A DNA stretch of 44,542 nt from positions 1-44,542 of the forward strand of contig NZ_CZVW01000017.1 of the NCBI RefSeq assembly GCF_001536065.1. Direction: 5' to 3'. The position numbers and the translations under genes are program-made. Origin of the DNA: Candidatus Chryseopegocella kryptomonas (GTDB lineage: Bacteria; Bacteroidota; Ignavibacteria; Kryptoniales; Kryptoniaceae). The stretch's first letter is position 1. Every line of letters starts with the position of its first letter. Positions 44,535 to 44,542 of this stretch are shown here, piece after piece. The notes under the pieces were generated by a model, which was not told the origin of the DNA, searched no databases, and was given only the letters and a program-made list of their open reading frames with translations.

Positions 44535-44542
44535 TAATAAAT

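Noticed and set aside
44441-44542. Possible end of a minus-strand gene entering from the right
   Set aside because: The open stretch is only about 33 codons with no recognisable motif, so it is mentioned with the GroES edge and not called as a gene.

Overview
The window is a 44.5-kb stretch of AT-rich bacterial chromosome from a Gram-negative member of the Bacteroidota/Ignavibacteria/Kryptonia side of the FCB group. Four observations support this: the lipid A genes lpxB and lpxK, a TonB-dependent receptor with a carboxypeptidase-like N-terminal domain, families common in that group (DUF4837, DUF5618, PspC, DUF4097), and the gene order rplM-rpsI-rpsB-tsf-pyrH-frr. A two-domain protein disulfide oxidoreductase (CQYC and CPYC) suggests a thermophile. 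The species cannot be fixed from the sequence alone; a Kryptonia-like lineage is my best guess. Coding density is very high, many genes overlap by 1-4 bases (ATGA or TTGA), and I see no phage, insertion sequence or CRISPR array.

Layout. 1-13510 (+): the 3' part of smc, a MtnX-like HAD phosphatase, an isoprenylcysteine/phospholipid methyltransferase-like protein, lpxB, lpxK, a C26 glutamine amidotransferase, ppdK with a terminator, queA, an APC-type permease, ispD and tRNA-Arg(UCG). 13511-20490 (-): tRNA-Met(CAU) with its terminator, then tilS-hpt-ftsH continuing into a dolichol/phytol-kinase-like membrane protein, a DUF4837 lipoprotein and a DUF4097 beta-repeat protein. 20623-25197 (+): pyrF, a 43-residue single-span membrane protein, DUF5618, proS and an aldehyde dehydrogenase. 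25201-30289 (-): a tandem PspC protein, 5-formyl-THF cyclo-ligase, frr, pyrH, terminator, tsf, rpsB, a structured RNA leader, rpsI and rplM. 30367-35235 (-): a thiamin salvage locus made of an SSS symporter, thiamin pyrophosphokinase, a TonB-dependent receptor and a TPP riboswitch. 35299-41047: an MBL-fold hydrolase (-), a flavin-barrel/UbiA fusion and a CDP-alcohol transferase (+), and lutABC (-). 41181-44542 (+): a redox operon with two ArsR regulators, a PDO, a CoA-disulfide-reductase-like flavoprotein and a glutaredoxin, followed by groES at the window edge.

The most interesting signals are regulatory RNAs and unusual gene combinations. (1) The TPP riboswitch has a clear antiterminator/terminator switch, and a second segment downstream of the terminator can form about 24 pairs with the 5' half of the aptamer. 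(2) The locus it controls pairs a thiamin kinase with an SSS-family symporter, a candidate inner-membrane thiamin transporter. (3) A three-way-junction RNA of about 90 nt sits between rpsI and rpsB and looks like a ribosomal-protein leader. (4) A flavin-binding split barrel is fused to a MenA/UbiA prenyltransferase. (5) The redox operon has two ArsR paralogues, one with three cysteines and one with none, behind a near-consensus promoter overlapped by inverted repeats.
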